NCBI RefSeq assembly: GCF_001485215.1
Contig: NZ_BBWW01000001.1
Coordinates: forward strand, 3,472,001-3,536,000
From: Leptolyngbya sp. NIES-2104
Lineage (GTDB): Bacteria; Cyanobacteriota; Cyanobacteriia; Leptolyngbyales; Leptolyngbyaceae
Direction of reading: 5' to 3'
Length of the DNA: 64,000 bases
Shown in pieces: positions 7,950 to 16,283 of the stretch. Position numbers and translations under genes: made by a program. The notes beneath the pieces are model-generated. The model saw nothing but the letters and a program-made list of their open reading frames with translations. It was not told where the DNA came from and made no database searches. Each line of letters starts with the position of its first letter. Positions within the stretch are counted from its first letter, which is position 1.

Positions 7950-8951
7950 TCAAGCGGTTTGTGCGGGTTCGTACTTCAATAAAGTCCCGCGCTGACCCAT
8001 GATGAACCCGGTCTTTGAATCCAAGAAAACAATCCGGTAAAGGTTCGCTGGAATGTTCTCGACATCGCGATCCTTTTGCCAAGTCTTACCGCCATCAAAG
8101 CTGGCTAACAGATTGCCGCTACCCCCGACAACCCATAGCTCTTCAGGGGTGCGATACGCCAAATCTAACAATCCCCAACTGGTGGAAAACTCAGGATTTT
8201 GAGGGTCTAACCAGTCCTCTGGATTGTTTGAAGCACTAAACTGAATCTGTCCACCTCTTGCCAACATCCAGAGATGTCCGTCAGGCGCAAATCCCATGTT
8301 TTGCAGCTTGCGTGAACTGTTGCGGTTGAACGGTTGCCAAACGTTTTGACCCGGTTCCCAAGTTGAGAAGAAGTTACCGGTCGAAGAAACGGCAATGTAC
8401 TTTCCATCAGAAGTACGATCGATACTCCGCATTACCCCAAACGCCTCAGACACTAGCGCTTTCCAATTCTTGCCACCGTCAGTCGTGCGATAAATTGCAC
8501 CCACATCAGTCGTCATCTCCGCTTGATTTTCACCAAGCGCCACAATCTTTTCCGGTGCTCCAGGTAGCTTAGTGCTCAAGGGCAATCGCGCCCAAGACTT
8601 CCCGCCATCGCCCGTGTGCAAAAGAATCGAAGGCTGTCCAGCAATCCAACCATCATTACCTGAGAAATTCACGGAAGTGAGACGATACTTCTGTTCACCC
8701 AAGTCTAAAACTTTTTGATTCCAGGACTTCCCGCCGTTCGTGGTTTCGAGCAGTGCGGAATTCGTGCCGACCATCCAGCCGTGTTGCTTATCCACAAAGC
8801 TGACATCGAGCATATTTTCTTCAACGGGTAGCTCAACCGTCTGCCACGGGTTATTCACAACAGCGGGCAAAAACCCTTTACAGCCAGTCGCCAGGAAGAC
8901 AACCGCTAACAAAATCACAAACTGTTTCCAGGCTCTCAAAATCCGATACAT
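7950..8951 (-). CDS. ycf48: Photosystem II assembly factor Ycf48 (Hcf136)
   Basis: 333 aa lipoprotein-like seven-bladed beta-propeller. The N-terminus has a lipobox (FLATGC) after a hydrophobic stretch. Repeated blade motifs are visible: GTNSALLETTNGGKSW, ILLHTGDGGKSW, AIYRTTDGGKNW and ASFDGGKTW. Ycf48 binds pre-D1 in the lumen during early PSII assembly. The position between rubA and psbE is a conserved cyanobacterial arrangement and supports joint control of assembly proteins and cytochrome b559. Confidence 0.94.
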   Translation of the reverse strand: MYRILRAWKQFVILLAVVFLATGCKGFLPAVVNNPWQTVELPVEENMLDVSFVDKQHGWMVGTNSALLETTNGGKSWNQKVLDLGEQKYRLTSVNFSGNDGWIAGQPSILLHTGDGGKSWARLPLSTKLPGAPEKIVALGENQAEMTTDVGAIYRTTDGGKNWKALVSEAFGVMRSIDRTSDGKYIAVSSTGNFFSTWEPGQNVWQPFNRNSSRKLQNMGFAPDGHLWMLARGGQIQFSASNNPEDWLDPQNPEFSTSWGLLDLAYRTPEELWVVGGSGNLLASFDGGKTWQKDRDVENIPANLYRIVFLDSKTGFIMGQRGTLLKYEPAQTA

Positions 8952-8991
8952 CGCTCTTGATCTCAGTAAATAAAGGGTTCAATCCGTTGCA

Positions 8992-9369
8992 CTACTGCAA
9001 CCCGTAAAGACTTAGGAAGAAAATAAACGCTAAAATCAATCCGCCGAAAATTAGCAGGTTTTTCTGCCCTGGAGTCATCGTATTCACACCCAGCCCATAT
9101 CCCAGATTCGACTTAAATCCAGACGGCGAATTGAGCGGACCGACATTTTGAAACCGCTTTTTTGGAACGCCGCAGACCGGACATTTCCAGATAATTGGCA
9201 AATCCTCAAACGCGACTCCAGCGGCAATCCCACTGCGATCGTCGCCCTTGGTCGGCTCGTAGGTGTATCCACAAGCGGCGCACTCATAGCGATCGAGATC
9301 TTTTGGATCTAACGGCTTAACCTCAGTCTCTACAGCGTTTTCTTGGGAGTTATCAGCTTCGGTACTCAT
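8992..9369 (-). CDS. rubA: Membrane-anchored rubredoxin
   Basis: 125 aa. The rubredoxin iron site is formed by CAACGY and CPVCGVPK with a typical GVAFEDLPIIWKCP stretch between. A C-terminal transmembrane segment (NLLIFGGLILAFIFFLSLYG) anchors it. RubA-type proteins are needed for photosystem assembly. First gene of the rubA-ycf48-psbEFLJ cluster; divergent from ndhC across about 290 bp. Confidence 0.93.
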   Translation of the reverse strand: MSTEADNSQENAVETEVKPLDPKDLDRYECAACGYTYEPTKGDDRSGIAAGVAFEDLPIIWKCPVCGVPKKRFQNVGPLNSPSGFKSNLGYGLGVNTMTPGQKNLLIFGGLILAFIFFLSLYGLQ

Positions 9370-9593
9370 GGCAAAATGTCAGGGAGTGACCCAAACCTTA
9401 AAGTGTTCGTTAATTATTATGACATTATGAGATCCTTCTCAAACGCCCAATAATTTAGCCAATTCACATATACTTTCTTCAGAACTGCCCCAAATCTGAA
9501 TAGATTCTGCTCAATGGTTTCGATTCAGAACCAATTGTAAGTAATCCTTGATTTGGCGGGTATTTCAGCGCACCATGATAAATTGCGACACAC

Positions 9594-9599
9594 TATAAT
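9594..9599 (+). promoter_or_regulatory. Putative -10 box upstream of ndhC
   Basis: TATAAT occurs 60 nt before the ndhC start in the rubA-ndhC divergent region. I see no convincing -35 hexamer at 17 nt spacing, so this is only a candidate. The rest of the 290-nt region holds no recognisable gene. Confidence 0.3.
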
Positions 9600-9659
9600 A
9601 ATGAAGTGTAAAGCAACGTAACCAGTCCATTTTTGTAGAACGAGAGGCGGCGAATACCT

Positions 9660-10022
9660 GTGTATGTCCTAAGCGGCTATGAATATCTTTTAGGCTTCCT
9701 GCTGATTTGCAGTTTGGTTCCGGTTCTGGCACTTCTGGCTTCTAAGCTAGTTCGCCCTAGCCGTCGAGGACCTGAACGCCGTACCACGTATGAATCGGGG
9801 ATGGAACCGATCGGGGGTGCATGGATTCAGTTCAACATCCGTTACTACATGTTCGCGCTCGTATTCGTGATCTTCGACGTAGAAACGGTGTTTCTGTACC
9901 CTTGGGCAGTCGCTTTCAATCGTTTGGGATTGTTAGCGTTCATCGAAGCGCTGATTTTCATTGGAATTTTAATTGTCGGTCTGGTCTACGCCTGGCGAAA
10001 AGGAGCATTGGAATGGTCATGA
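9660..10022 (+). CDS. ndhC: NAD(P)H-quinone oxidoreductase subunit 3
   Basis: 120 aa with three membrane helices. It carries the conserved [30 protein letters not shown]-type loop ([11 protein letters not shown] is visible) and [12 protein letters not shown]. It starts with GTG, giving [13 protein letters not shown] as in other cyanobacterial NdhC. First gene of ndhC-ndhK-ndhJ, which encode parts of the NDH-1 complex used in cyclic electron flow and respiration. Its stop overlaps the start region of ndhK. Confidence 0.95.
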   Translation: MYVLSGYEYLLGFLLICSLVPVLALLASKLVRPSRRGPERRTTYESGMEPIGGAWIQFNIRYYMFALVFVIFDVETVFLYPWAVAFNRLGLLAFIEALIFIGILIVGLVYAWRKGALEWS

Positions 10023-10741
10023 ATCCAGAAGCGACTTCGCTTAACGGCGGGTCTCTCATTAATCCGATCGAGCGTCCGGGTGTGACGCAAGAATTGTCCG
10101 AGAACGTCATTTTGACGACGGTAGACGATCTTTACAACTGGGCAAGATTATCGAGTCTTTGGCCCCTTCTCTTTGGAACGGCTTGCTGCTTTATCGAATT
10201 TGCGGCGCTGATCGGTTCGCGGTTTGACTTCGATCGCTTTGGACTCGTTCCGCGATCGGCACCCAGACAAGCGGATCTTTTGATCACCGCAGGTACGATC
10301 ACGATGAAAATGGCTCCCGCTTTGGTGCGTCTCTACGAGCAAATGCCCGAACCGAAATATGTGATCGCGATGGGCGCTTGCACGATTACGGGCGGAATGT
10401 TCAGCGTGGATTCTCCGACTGCGGTTCGCGGCGTGGATAAACTGATTCCAGTTGATATCTATTTGCCGGGATGTCCTCCCCGTCCTGAAGCGATCATCGA
10501 TGCGATCATCAAGCTTCGTAAGAAGATCTCGAACGAATCGATCCAGGAACGCGGTCAACTGCTGCAAACCCACCGCTACTACAGCACGACCCACAATATG
10601 CAGCCGTACAAAATCATTCACGATGGCACGTATCTGCAATCAGATAGCCGAAACGCGCCACCACGTGAATTAGCGGAAGCATTGGGTCTTGAAGTCCCTG
10701 CGGTTTTGGAAGCGCAAAAGGAGAACGTCGATCGTGGCTGA
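10013..10741 (+). CDS. ndhK: NAD(P)H-quinone oxidoreductase subunit K
   Basis: About 242 aa. It carries the N2 4Fe-4S cluster motif with tandem cysteines in [10 protein letters not shown], then [11 protein letters not shown] and [11 protein letters not shown] supplying the other ligands. The start at ATG 10013 is favoured by AGGAG seven bases upstream; ATG 10019 is an alternative. Either way it overlaps the end of ndhC. The C-terminal extension past residue 180 is usual in cyanobacterial NdhK. Confidence 0.95.
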   Translation: MVMNPEATSLNGGSLINPIERPGVTQELSENVILTTVDDLYNWARLSSLWPLLFGTACCFIEFAALIGSRFDFDRFGLVPRSAPRQADLLITAGTITMKMAPALVRLYEQMPEPKYVIAMGACTITGGMFSVDSPTAVRGVDKLIPVDIYLPGCPPRPEAIIDAIIKLRKKISNESIQERGQLLQTHRYYSTTHNMQPYKIIHDGTYLQSDSRNAPPRELAEALGLEVPAVLEAQKENVDRG

Positions 10742-11249
10742 AGAAAAACAAGCGACTGAAACAACGATCGTTGAAGCGGGTAAAACTTCCAAGTGGCTGA
10801 CTCAAAACGGTTTTGATCACGAATTCATGGGACCTGATGCCAGTGGAGTCGAAGTGATCAAAGTCGAACCGGAGTTGCTAATCCCGTTTTCGACTGCGCT
10901 GTATGCGAATGGGTTTAACTGCCTTCAGTGTCAGGGCGGCTATGATTTGGGTCCGGGCGATCAGTTAGTGAGTTTCTACCACCTGATCAAAGTATCTGAT
11001 AGCGCCGATCGCCCGGATGAAGTTCGGTTGAAAGTGTACTTACCGCGTGAGAATCCGAAAGTGCCTTCGGTTTTTTGGATTTGGAAAGGCGCAGACTGGC
11101 AAGAGCGAGAAACGTTTGATATGTACGGGATTGTCTACGAAGGACACCCGAACTTGAGACGCTTGCTGATGCCGGAAGACTGGGTAGGTTATCCACTCCG
11201 CAAGGATTACATCTCCCACGACTTCTTTGAACTACAAGACGCTTACTAA
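10734..11249 (+). CDS. ndhJ: NAD(P)H-quinone oxidoreductase subunit J
   Basis: 171 aa. It is the NuoC/30-kDa subunit homologue, with [17 protein letters not shown] and a [21 protein letters not shown] end. The start is a GTG overlapping the last codons of ndhK, preceded by AAGGAGAA; upstream codons in the frame would overlap ndhK deeply. It completes the conserved ndhCKJ operon and is followed by a strong hairpin. Confidence 0.94.
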   Translation: MAEEKQATETTIVEAGKTSKWLTQNGFDHEFMGPDASGVEVIKVEPELLIPFSTALYANGFNCLQCQGGYDLGPGDQLVSFYHLIKVSDSADRPDEVRLKVYLPRENPKVPSVFWIWKGADWQERETFDMYGIVYEGHPNLRRLLMPEDWVGYPLRKDYISHDFFELQDAY

Positions 11250-11271
11250 GTTCAGAAGTACCATAATCTTG

Positions 11272-11302
11272 AAAAGCTCTCTTGGAATTCAAGAGAGCTT
11301 TT
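11272..11302 (+). terminator. Terminator after ndhCKJ
   Basis: A perfect 13-bp inverted repeat, AAAAGCTCTCTTG / CAAGAGAGCTTTT, with a 5-nt loop, 22 nt after ndhJ. Its A and T ends allow it to act in both directions, also serving the convergent DUF4268 gene. Confidence 0.85.
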
Positions 11303-11317
11303 ATATTTCTGAACCTG

Positions 11318-12355
11318 TTATGGCTCCTCAGTATCAGAAGATGAAGAAATTAAGCTTAAACCACTGAGGTCGAGTTGTTGCACTCGCTTAGCAAAGACAG
11401 AATGGAGCTTATCAAGTTTTTCAACTAGCCATTGATGTTGATTTTTCCAGTCGTCACGATCGCCCAACTTAACAGAAGTTCTGATGTAAATTCGGCAGCT
11501 TTTCCGATCAGGTTGACTATCCCAAATCAAAGCTTCACCAAATTCACGTTCGATTTCGGATTGTTGTTGTTTAAGCAAGGAAAAGCAGGCTTTCGAGGCT
11601 TTATTTTGAATATTTAATTCGGCGCGGGTTTCATTACTGTTGTAGTTTTGAGTTTCAGAATTCCAGGTTGACGCGATCGCAACTAAGATAAAGCCACTAC
11701 GCCCCAAAGCAATATTCATCCAGTGCTGGTAGAGCGGTTTAGTAGGTTTGATAAATTGAGCGTTTTCTAGAGCATATTCGCGGAAGACAGTCCAGTATTC
11801 GTATTGAAGTTTTTTGGCTTCGGTTTGCTCAACTGTCTGTAAACTCTTTGCGGCTCCGGTAATCGTTTTGCTCCAATTATTCGGTTTACTAACCATGTTG
11901 AATTTTGGCGCGATCGCAGATGTCCCAATCCGCCAGAGTTCAATCTCAAGTCCAAAAAAGTTAAAATCTTCGTTTGTAATTTCGTTGAGCCAGTCCAGTG
12001 TGGCGCGATGTTCATCAGTGAAACGAGCGGCGATCCAAACGATCGTTACTGCGTTCAGTCCGGCTGCATAAGTGAGAAGCTGTCCAAGATGAATATGATC
12101 AGTCCGTTCTAATTGGTTTTCGATGAGAACCCATTGATCATTTGCAGTGTCCTTGCAAAGGATGTCAGCCCGAAAAGGACCTACTTCTTTTTCCTGAGCC
12201 TCAATTTCTAAATCTAAACCAATAGTGTCGCCTAGAAGTTGAATGTTCTCAGCTTCCGCAAGCCAAGGGGTGAAGTCAATAGCTTCTTTCTCCCAATAGG
12301 AGCGGAGATCAACTTTCTCTAAGCGTCCAAGGGGCAATTTAACTGCAATGTTCAT
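11318..12355 (-). CDS. DUF4268 protein with PD-(D/E)XK-like N-terminal domain
   Basis: 345 aa. The N-terminal part holds a nuclease-like core (EKEVGPFRADILCKD and WVLIENQLERTDHIHLGQLLTYAAG), matching the D..ExQ form of the PD-(D/E)XK superfamily. The C-terminal part (YWTVFREYALEN... RAELNIQNKASKACFSLLKQQQ) is the DUF4268 region. Such proteins are common in mobile or defence-related settings, but the cellular role is unknown. It is a single gene convergent with ndhCKJ. Confidence 0.8.
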   Translation of the reverse strand: MNIAVKLPLGRLEKVDLRSYWEKEAIDFTPWLAEAENIQLLGDTIGLDLEIEAQEKEVGPFRADILCKDTANDQWVLIENQLERTDHIHLGQLLTYAAGLNAVTIVWIAARFTDEHRATLDWLNEITNEDFNFFGLEIELWRIGTSAIAPKFNMVSKPNNWSKTITGAAKSLQTVEQTEAKKLQYEYWTVFREYALENAQFIKPTKPLYQHWMNIALGRSGFILVAIASTWNSETQNYNSNETRAELNIQNKASKACFSLLKQQQSEIEREFGEALIWDSQPDRKSCRIYIRTSVKLGDRDDWKNQHQWLVEKLDKLHSVFAKRVQQLDLSGLSLISSSSDTEEP

Positions 12356-12420
12356 AGAGATATACGGAAGGCTCTGATATCTTTTAACACATCTATTCAG
12401 AGTTTTACCCGTAGAAATTA

Positions 12421-12633
12421 TTAGAATGCTGTTTGAGAAAGCGATCGGTAATGAAGCTGCATCACTTGATCTGCATTCAAAGTCTCTACCGCATAGGTTT
12501 TTCCTTGCAAATCAACGAATTCAACTTCAAAGGTATCAGAATCATATGCTTCTACGATCATTCCAACTTGCCCTTTGTAGATACTCTGTTTTGGTAAATC
12601 TTTGGTGAGTGCAACAACGTCTAAAAGCTTCAT
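12421..12633 (-). CDS. DUF4926 domain protein
   Basis: 70 aa. MKLLDVVALTKDLP, YKGQVGMIVE and FEVEFVDLQGKTYAVETL match the small beta-barrel DUF4926 family often found next to toxin-antitoxin-like genes. The function is unknown. It is divergent from the DUF433 gene across 67 bp. Confidence 0.78.
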   Translation of the reverse strand: MKLLDVVALTKDLPKQSIYKGQVGMIVEAYDSDTFEVEFVDLQGKTYAVETLNADQVMQLHYRSLSQTAF

Positions 12634-12700
12634 GGTTTTAATTATGCTTGCGAAACAAGATTAAGATAAGAGCAAATAGCGACGGCAGGGAGTTTTAACG

Positions 12701-13036
12701 ATGCGACTCAAAGACTATTTCAACTTTCTAGCCCCGAATGACATCCGCATCCAAGGCACACGCATCGGCATCGAAACGATTCTCTACGAGTACATTTACA
12801 AATCCCGAACGGCTGAAGAAATTCAGCAAACCTACTTTGCTCTGACACTAGAGCAAGTCTACGCCACGATTCTCTACTACCATCACGCCAAAGAAACCGT
12901 AAGTCAATATATGGCGGACTGGCTCGAATTCAGTCACCAGCAACGCACAGCACAACAACTCAACCCTCCCGCAGCCGCAGCAAGACTAGAGAAACTTCGG
13001 CAAGAACGAGAAGTTAATGCGCGCTATTTCGCATAA
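12701..13036 (+). CDS. DUF433 (VapB45-like) protein
   Basis: 111 aa. An N-terminal winged-helix-like DUF433 segment: IRIQGTRIGIETILYEY, then TAEEIQQTYFALTLEQVYATILYYHHAK. The family contains antitoxins paired with DUF5615/PIN-like toxins, but no such partner lies next to it. The last seven bases overlap a degenerate copy of the tail of the 13888 gene on the opposite strand (see repeat at 13030), so the local DNA has been rearranged. Confidence 0.8.
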   Translation: MRLKDYFNFLAPNDIRIQGTRIGIETILYEYIYKSRTAEEIQQTYFALTLEQVYATILYYHHAKETVSQYMADWLEFSHQQRTAQQLNPPAAAARLEKLRQEREVNARYFA

Positions 13037-13098
13037 CCCATTTCTTTCAGAAATCTCCGCAGGCTGTCGAGGAACTCTTCTCGATCGCTTTTCCACTT
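13024..13098 (-). pseudogene. Remnant 3' end of a paralogue of the 13888-14700 gene
   Basis: On the minus strand this stretch reads SDREEFLDSLRRFLKEMGYAK and a stop. It is closely similar to the end of the 13888-14700 product (SDREEFFGSLRKFLKETGYAQ, stop). Nothing upstream of about 13098 continues the match; instead the DUF3368 gene begins. It is best explained as a leftover of a duplicated gene. Confidence 0.7.
13030..13091. repeat. 62-bp degenerate direct repeat, copy A
   Basis: Aligns without gaps to 13894-13955 with about nine to ten differences, nearly all transitions and mostly at third codon positions of the minus-strand frame. The two copies flank the DUF3368/UPF0175 pair. Confidence 0.75.
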
Positions 13099-13100
13099 GA

Positions 13101-13595
13101 TCACGCTTCACCAACAATCTCTAAAATCTGGCTGTACAAAGCCGAAGATACTCTAAACTCCGATGTATCAATCAAAGCATCCATCAAGGGTTTAACAGCA
13201 GAAATCAGATTTTTCTGCTTTGCCTCAACCAAAATACCAAGCAGACCAGTAATTCTCACCCCTAAACGGTTTGCCTCTGCTCTGCCGCGACGCTCATCAA
13301 TTAGAAGTAAATCTGCATTGAGTTCCAAGGCAAGGGCAATTGCTTCCGACTCTCCAGGATCTAACCGCACCTCGCTTTGAAGACGCTTGACAACTTCGAC
13401 TGTCGTCACTTGACGAACATCAATCCAGGAAACAGATTGAACTTCTAGAGTTCCTGGGACAGGTGGATCAACTTCTGTAAGTTCACGATAAACGGCTTCG
13501 GGGATAATCACTCGATCGTAAAGTTGAGGCAAAAGATGCAGATGCTGAATTGCTGCTAGATTTGTGATGGCTGACGTATCACTGATAACGATCAC
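13101..13595 (-). CDS. DUF3368 PIN-like toxin-type protein
   Basis: 164 aa. The N-terminal MIVISDTSAITNLAAI carries the first conserved Asp of PIN-fold ribonucleases, LDPGESEAIALALE the central acidic motif and LLLIDERRGR a further Asp. This is the DUF3368 family, commonly the toxin-like member of two-gene modules with UPF0175. It overlaps the upstream UPF0175 gene by 4 nt. RNase activity is inferred from the family fold. Confidence 0.82.
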   Translation of the reverse strand: MIVISDTSAITNLAAIQHLHLLPQLYDRVIIPEAVYRELTEVDPPVPGTLEVQSVSWIDVRQVTTVEVVKRLQSEVRLDPGESEAIALALELNADLLLIDERRGRAEANRLGVRITGLLGILVEAKQKNLISAVKPLMDALIDTSEFRVSSALYSQILEIVGEA

Positions 13596-13840
13596 AGCCG
13601 TCCCAACTCCCGCAAGTTTTTCAAATCTAATTCAAAATCCTCAACATCATAGGAGTAAAGAGGAACATTGTGTTTTTTAAGCAAATTGCGGAACTCTACG
13701 GTTGTCATCTCAGCTAACCGACTCGCATACCCCAACGATAACCGCCCAGTTTGAAACAGATGAATTGCTATTTCTTGACGAAACTCATTCGGGCTAAGCT
13801 GAGCGGCTTGCAAGATTTCCTCAGAAATAACGACGCTCAT
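13592..13840 (-). CDS. UPF0175 family antitoxin-like protein
   Basis: 82 aa. SEEILQAAQLSPNEFRQEIAIHLFQTGRLSLGYASRLAEMT is the UPF0175 core, a ribbon-helix-helix/HTH-like DNA-binding protein, ending with the usual LKKHNVPLYSYDVEDFELDL. The start at 13840 has GAGG eight bases upstream; longer in-frame starts run into the neighbouring gene. It is paired with DUF3368 and probably autoregulates the pair (inference). Confidence 0.83.
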   Translation of the reverse strand: MSVVISEEILQAAQLSPNEFRQEIAIHLFQTGRLSLGYASRLAEMTTVEFRNLLKKHNVPLYSYDVEDFELDLKNLRELGRL

Positions 13841-13887
13841 CGCGGCTACCTCAATGACAATAATCTCAGCGTAGCCGATTCCCAGCA

Positions 13888-14700
13888 CTACTGCGCGTAG
13901 CCCGTTTCCTTCAGGAATTTCCGCAGGCTGCCAAAGAACTCTTCTCGATCGCTTTCTTGATAAGCCTCTCGTAACCGATTCCATCCATCTTCTTGCTGAC
14001 CCAGCAGATATTTATCCGCCAAATAAGCCGCCAAAACACCCTTCACTTCAGCATCTTCTTCAGTTCGGATCTTCTGATAATGCTGCCACAGTTGATACGC
14101 ATTGCTGTAGATCTCTTTTGAATATTGCCGTGTGACATCGATCAGTTTGCCATTCTCAAGCCGCCAAATTTGAGTTGGAAATGCTGAAGCAGCATAGCTT
14201 GTAAATGCGTAGGCAAAACGATCGTCAGCACTGTAAAACTCAGATTTGCCATCACGATCGAGATCCCGCAGTTGATAGCCCAAATTTCCCCAGAATGCAC
14301 GCGACTCCACGTATTGTTTTTGGTCGCGATCGTATTCGTAAATCAGCGAATATCGACAGCAATGCGCTCCGCCTGTGTACATATCCGCGATCACTTCCGG
14401 GTTTTTGTCACCATCCAAATCGCGAACGACGAAACCGAGATTATCGTCAAACTCGATCAAAGGTCGATCGTATTCATTGATCGTTGGTGCTTGATCAAAC
14501 GCCGATTGACTGTCTCTTAGAATTCTGAGCCGCACATTCTTCGTTTGTGGAATGCCATCGGTCAAAAGTTTCTCGTATGACAGTTCAGCCTTCACATTTT
14601 CTTGCTGTACAGTCTTCGTGATTTGTTCAGCTTGAACGGGTAAAGCCGCAAATCCTAACACTCCCAAACTCACTAAAGCGATCGCTCGAATGCTCATCAT
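13888..14700 (-). CDS. Exported protein with VCBS/FG-GAP-like segments
   Basis: 270 aa. A signal peptide (MMSIRAIALVSLGVLGFAALPVQAE, cleavage near QAE) is followed by two calcium-binding-like repeats, VVRDLDGDKNPEVIADMYTGGAHCC and LRDLDRDGKSEFYSADD, of the type seen in FG-GAP/VCBS proteins. The C-terminal part is helical and charged, ending SDREEFFGSLRKFLKETGYAQ. Probably periplasmic. The tail is duplicated at 13024-13098. Confidence 0.7.
   Translation of the reverse strand: MMSIRAIALVSLGVLGFAALPVQAEQITKTVQQENVKAELSYEKLLTDGIPQTKNVRLRILRDSQSAFDQAPTINEYDRPLIEFDDNLGFVVRDLDGDKNPEVIADMYTGGAHCCRYSLIYEYDRDQKQYVESRAFWGNLGYQLRDLDRDGKSEFYSADDRFAYAFTSYAASAFPTQIWRLENGKLIDVTRQYSKEIYSNAYQLWQHYQKIRTEEDAEVKGVLAAYLADKYLLGQQEDGWNRLREAYQESDREEFFGSLRKFLKETGYAQ
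13894..13955. repeat. 62-bp degenerate direct repeat, copy B
   Basis: The intact copy inside the 3' end of the 13888-14700 gene. Its partner at 13030-13091 lies on the far side of the toxin-antitoxin-like pair, in the same orientation. Confidence 0.75.
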
Positions 14701-14733
14701 CGCAGTAAATCCATCACTGGATTTAACTACAGA

Positions 14734-15426
14734 TTAGGAATTGGGAATTACGAAATCTTGTCGGTTTTTCGGGCGAAATTTCCAGTAGTCGGAAAGCGCA
14801 AAATGAACGGGTTTTAAGAGTGCGTGAAGGACGGTGAGAATGAGAAATGTAATTGCGATCGTCATCAGTGAATCTCTCGCAAACACTCCCTCAAATACAC
14901 TACTTACGACATCGTTCCAATGCGTCAGGAGGTTCCAACTGTTGAAGCGGAGAAAGCGACCGAGATAAATGCCGATCGCACTTAATCCATGCAAAGTTAA
15001 TTCAGTTGCAAAAACGTATCGTCTCAATCCTTGCTGTTTCAAGTAATGTCCCACATTCAGCAGTGACATCACATACGCCTCAAATCCAGCAGCAAGGAAT
15101 AGAAAAAATAGCGGCACATAAACGAGTGCAACCGTCCAGACAGAGGCACCATCCCGCACCCACCGCACAAAATGAATAATGTCTGTAAGAATGTAAGGCG
15201 CATTCGGCAAGAACGCGACGAAGATTGCAACACCAAGCCACCAGAGCGGAGAACGATGGCGATTCAACGTTACAGTCGAATTTCCGAATTGCAGACGGCG
15301 GAAGAGGAACACGCTCAGAACGAAAGGCACGATCGCTAAAAATAAATTCCAGCCCATCCAGTCAGCATTGTGATACACGGTACGAAGCGCGTCGGCGATC
15401 AGAGATTTGAGCGAAAAATCCACCAT
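14734..15426 (-). CDS. DUF1361 integral membrane protein
   Basis: 230 aa with about six hydrophobic segments. Conserved features of DUF1361 are visible: FLPNAPYILTDIIHF, GFEAYVMSLLNVG and IYLGRFLRFNSWNLL. Function unknown. It follows petG by about 130 bp on the same strand, but a strong terminator lies between them, so it probably has its own promoter. Confidence 0.82.
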   Translation of the reverse strand: MVDFSLKSLIADALRTVYHNADWMGWNLFLAIVPFVLSVFLFRRLQFGNSTVTLNRHRSPLWWLGVAIFVAFLPNAPYILTDIIHFVRWVRDGASVWTVALVYVPLFFLFLAAGFEAYVMSLLNVGHYLKQQGLRRYVFATELTLHGLSAIGIYLGRFLRFNSWNLLTHWNDVVSSVFEGVFARDSLMTIAITFLILTVLHALLKPVHFALSDYWKFRPKNRQDFVIPNS

Positions 15427-15516
15427 CTGAAATGACTCCTCTCGATTATGAGTACTTTCTATTGCAAATCTAATCGCCCCGTTTGTCTTCTGTATGACAT
15501 TGGCACAAAAAATAAC

Positions 15517-15550
15517 CCCAGAAAGAAAACTCTCTGGGGTAGTTCGTAAG
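15517..15550 (-). terminator. Terminator after petG
   Basis: Read on the minus strand, ACCCCAGA and TCTGGGGT (15543-15550 and 15525-15532) form an 8-bp stem, followed by a T-rich run. It lies 11 nt after the petG stop. Confidence 0.8.
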
Positions 15551-15560
15551 CTGGAAAAAC

Positions 15561-15674
15561 TTAGAGGTTCAGTTGATTTCCGCGACGGTATTGGGTGTAA
15601 GCGGCAACAAACAGACCCGCTAAGGTAACGGGCACCAGTCCCAAAACAATGCCTAGCAAAATTGGCTCGACCAT
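15561..15674 (-). CDS. petG: Cytochrome b6f complex subunit 5
   Basis: 37 aa, one membrane helix: [20 protein letters not shown], then [14 protein letters not shown]. This is the PetG sequence, required for assembly or stability of the b6f complex. GAGGAGA lies eight bases upstream of the ATG. Divergent from the cytochrome cM gene across about 230 bp. Confidence 0.95.
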   Translation of the reverse strand: MVEPILLGIVLGLVPVTLAGLFVAAYTQYRRGNQLNL

Positions 15675-15908
15675 GTTTAATTCTCCTCGGTTTGTAAGAT
15701 TTTGAAACTTAAATCATGAAGGTATCGTTATCTAATATCTTAGCTGTTCTTGTCCATTCCTCATCGAGCAACGCTGATGACACGGTGAATTACAGCAATT
15801 TTCTTGGCAAGATCACGAAATTTTCTTCGGCAGGAGTTGTCGAAATTTGTTAAAGTCTGTTTAGTATATGAGTGAACAAATTTTACAGTCCTTTCATAGA
15901 AGCCTCTT

Positions 15909-16283
15909 TTGAACCAGCAGCTTGTTAAATCTGAAGGGTCGCTCCAAAAATTGCTCACGATCGCGCTTGTTGTCTGTTTTGCGATCGTGTTGTCTGTTCT
16001 TGGCGTGAATCAATTTCATCGCACTGATCCCTATGTGCAAGAGGTTCTCTCACTCACCGGGGATTCAGTCCAAGGTCATGCTATTTTTCAGATTAACTGT
16101 GCAGGGTGTCATGGAATCATGGCAGACGGCAAAGTCGGACCGAGTTTGAAAAATGTTTCTAGCCGCAAATCGCACGTTCGACTGATCGAGCAAGTCATCA
16201 GCGGACAAACGCCGCCGATGCCGAAATTTCAGCCGAGTCCGCAGGAGATGGCTGATTTGCTGGAATACCTGGAAAGTTTGTAG
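15909..16283 (+). CDS. cytM: Cytochrome cM
   Basis: 124 aa. A membrane anchor or signal region (about 14-33) precedes a class I cytochrome c domain with haem-binding CAGCH (64-68), a VGPSLKN strand, a probable Met ligand in TPPMPKF and a C-terminal helix EMADLLEYLESL. Length and motifs match CytM, a low-abundance cytochrome thought to modulate respiration and photosynthesis under stress. The start is a TTG, the only codon giving a full N-terminal segment. Confidence 0.85.
   Translation: MNQQLVKSEGSLQKLLTIALVVCFAIVLSVLGVNQFHRTDPYVQEVLSLTGDSVQGHAIFQINCAGCHGIMADGKVGPSLKNVSSRKSHVRLIEQVISGQTPPMPKFQPSPQEMADLLEYLESL

Noticed and set aside
10148-10639. 163-codon minus-strand frame inside ndhK
   Set aside because: Antisense shadow of a conserved NDH-1 subunit; Arg/His-rich, no homology.
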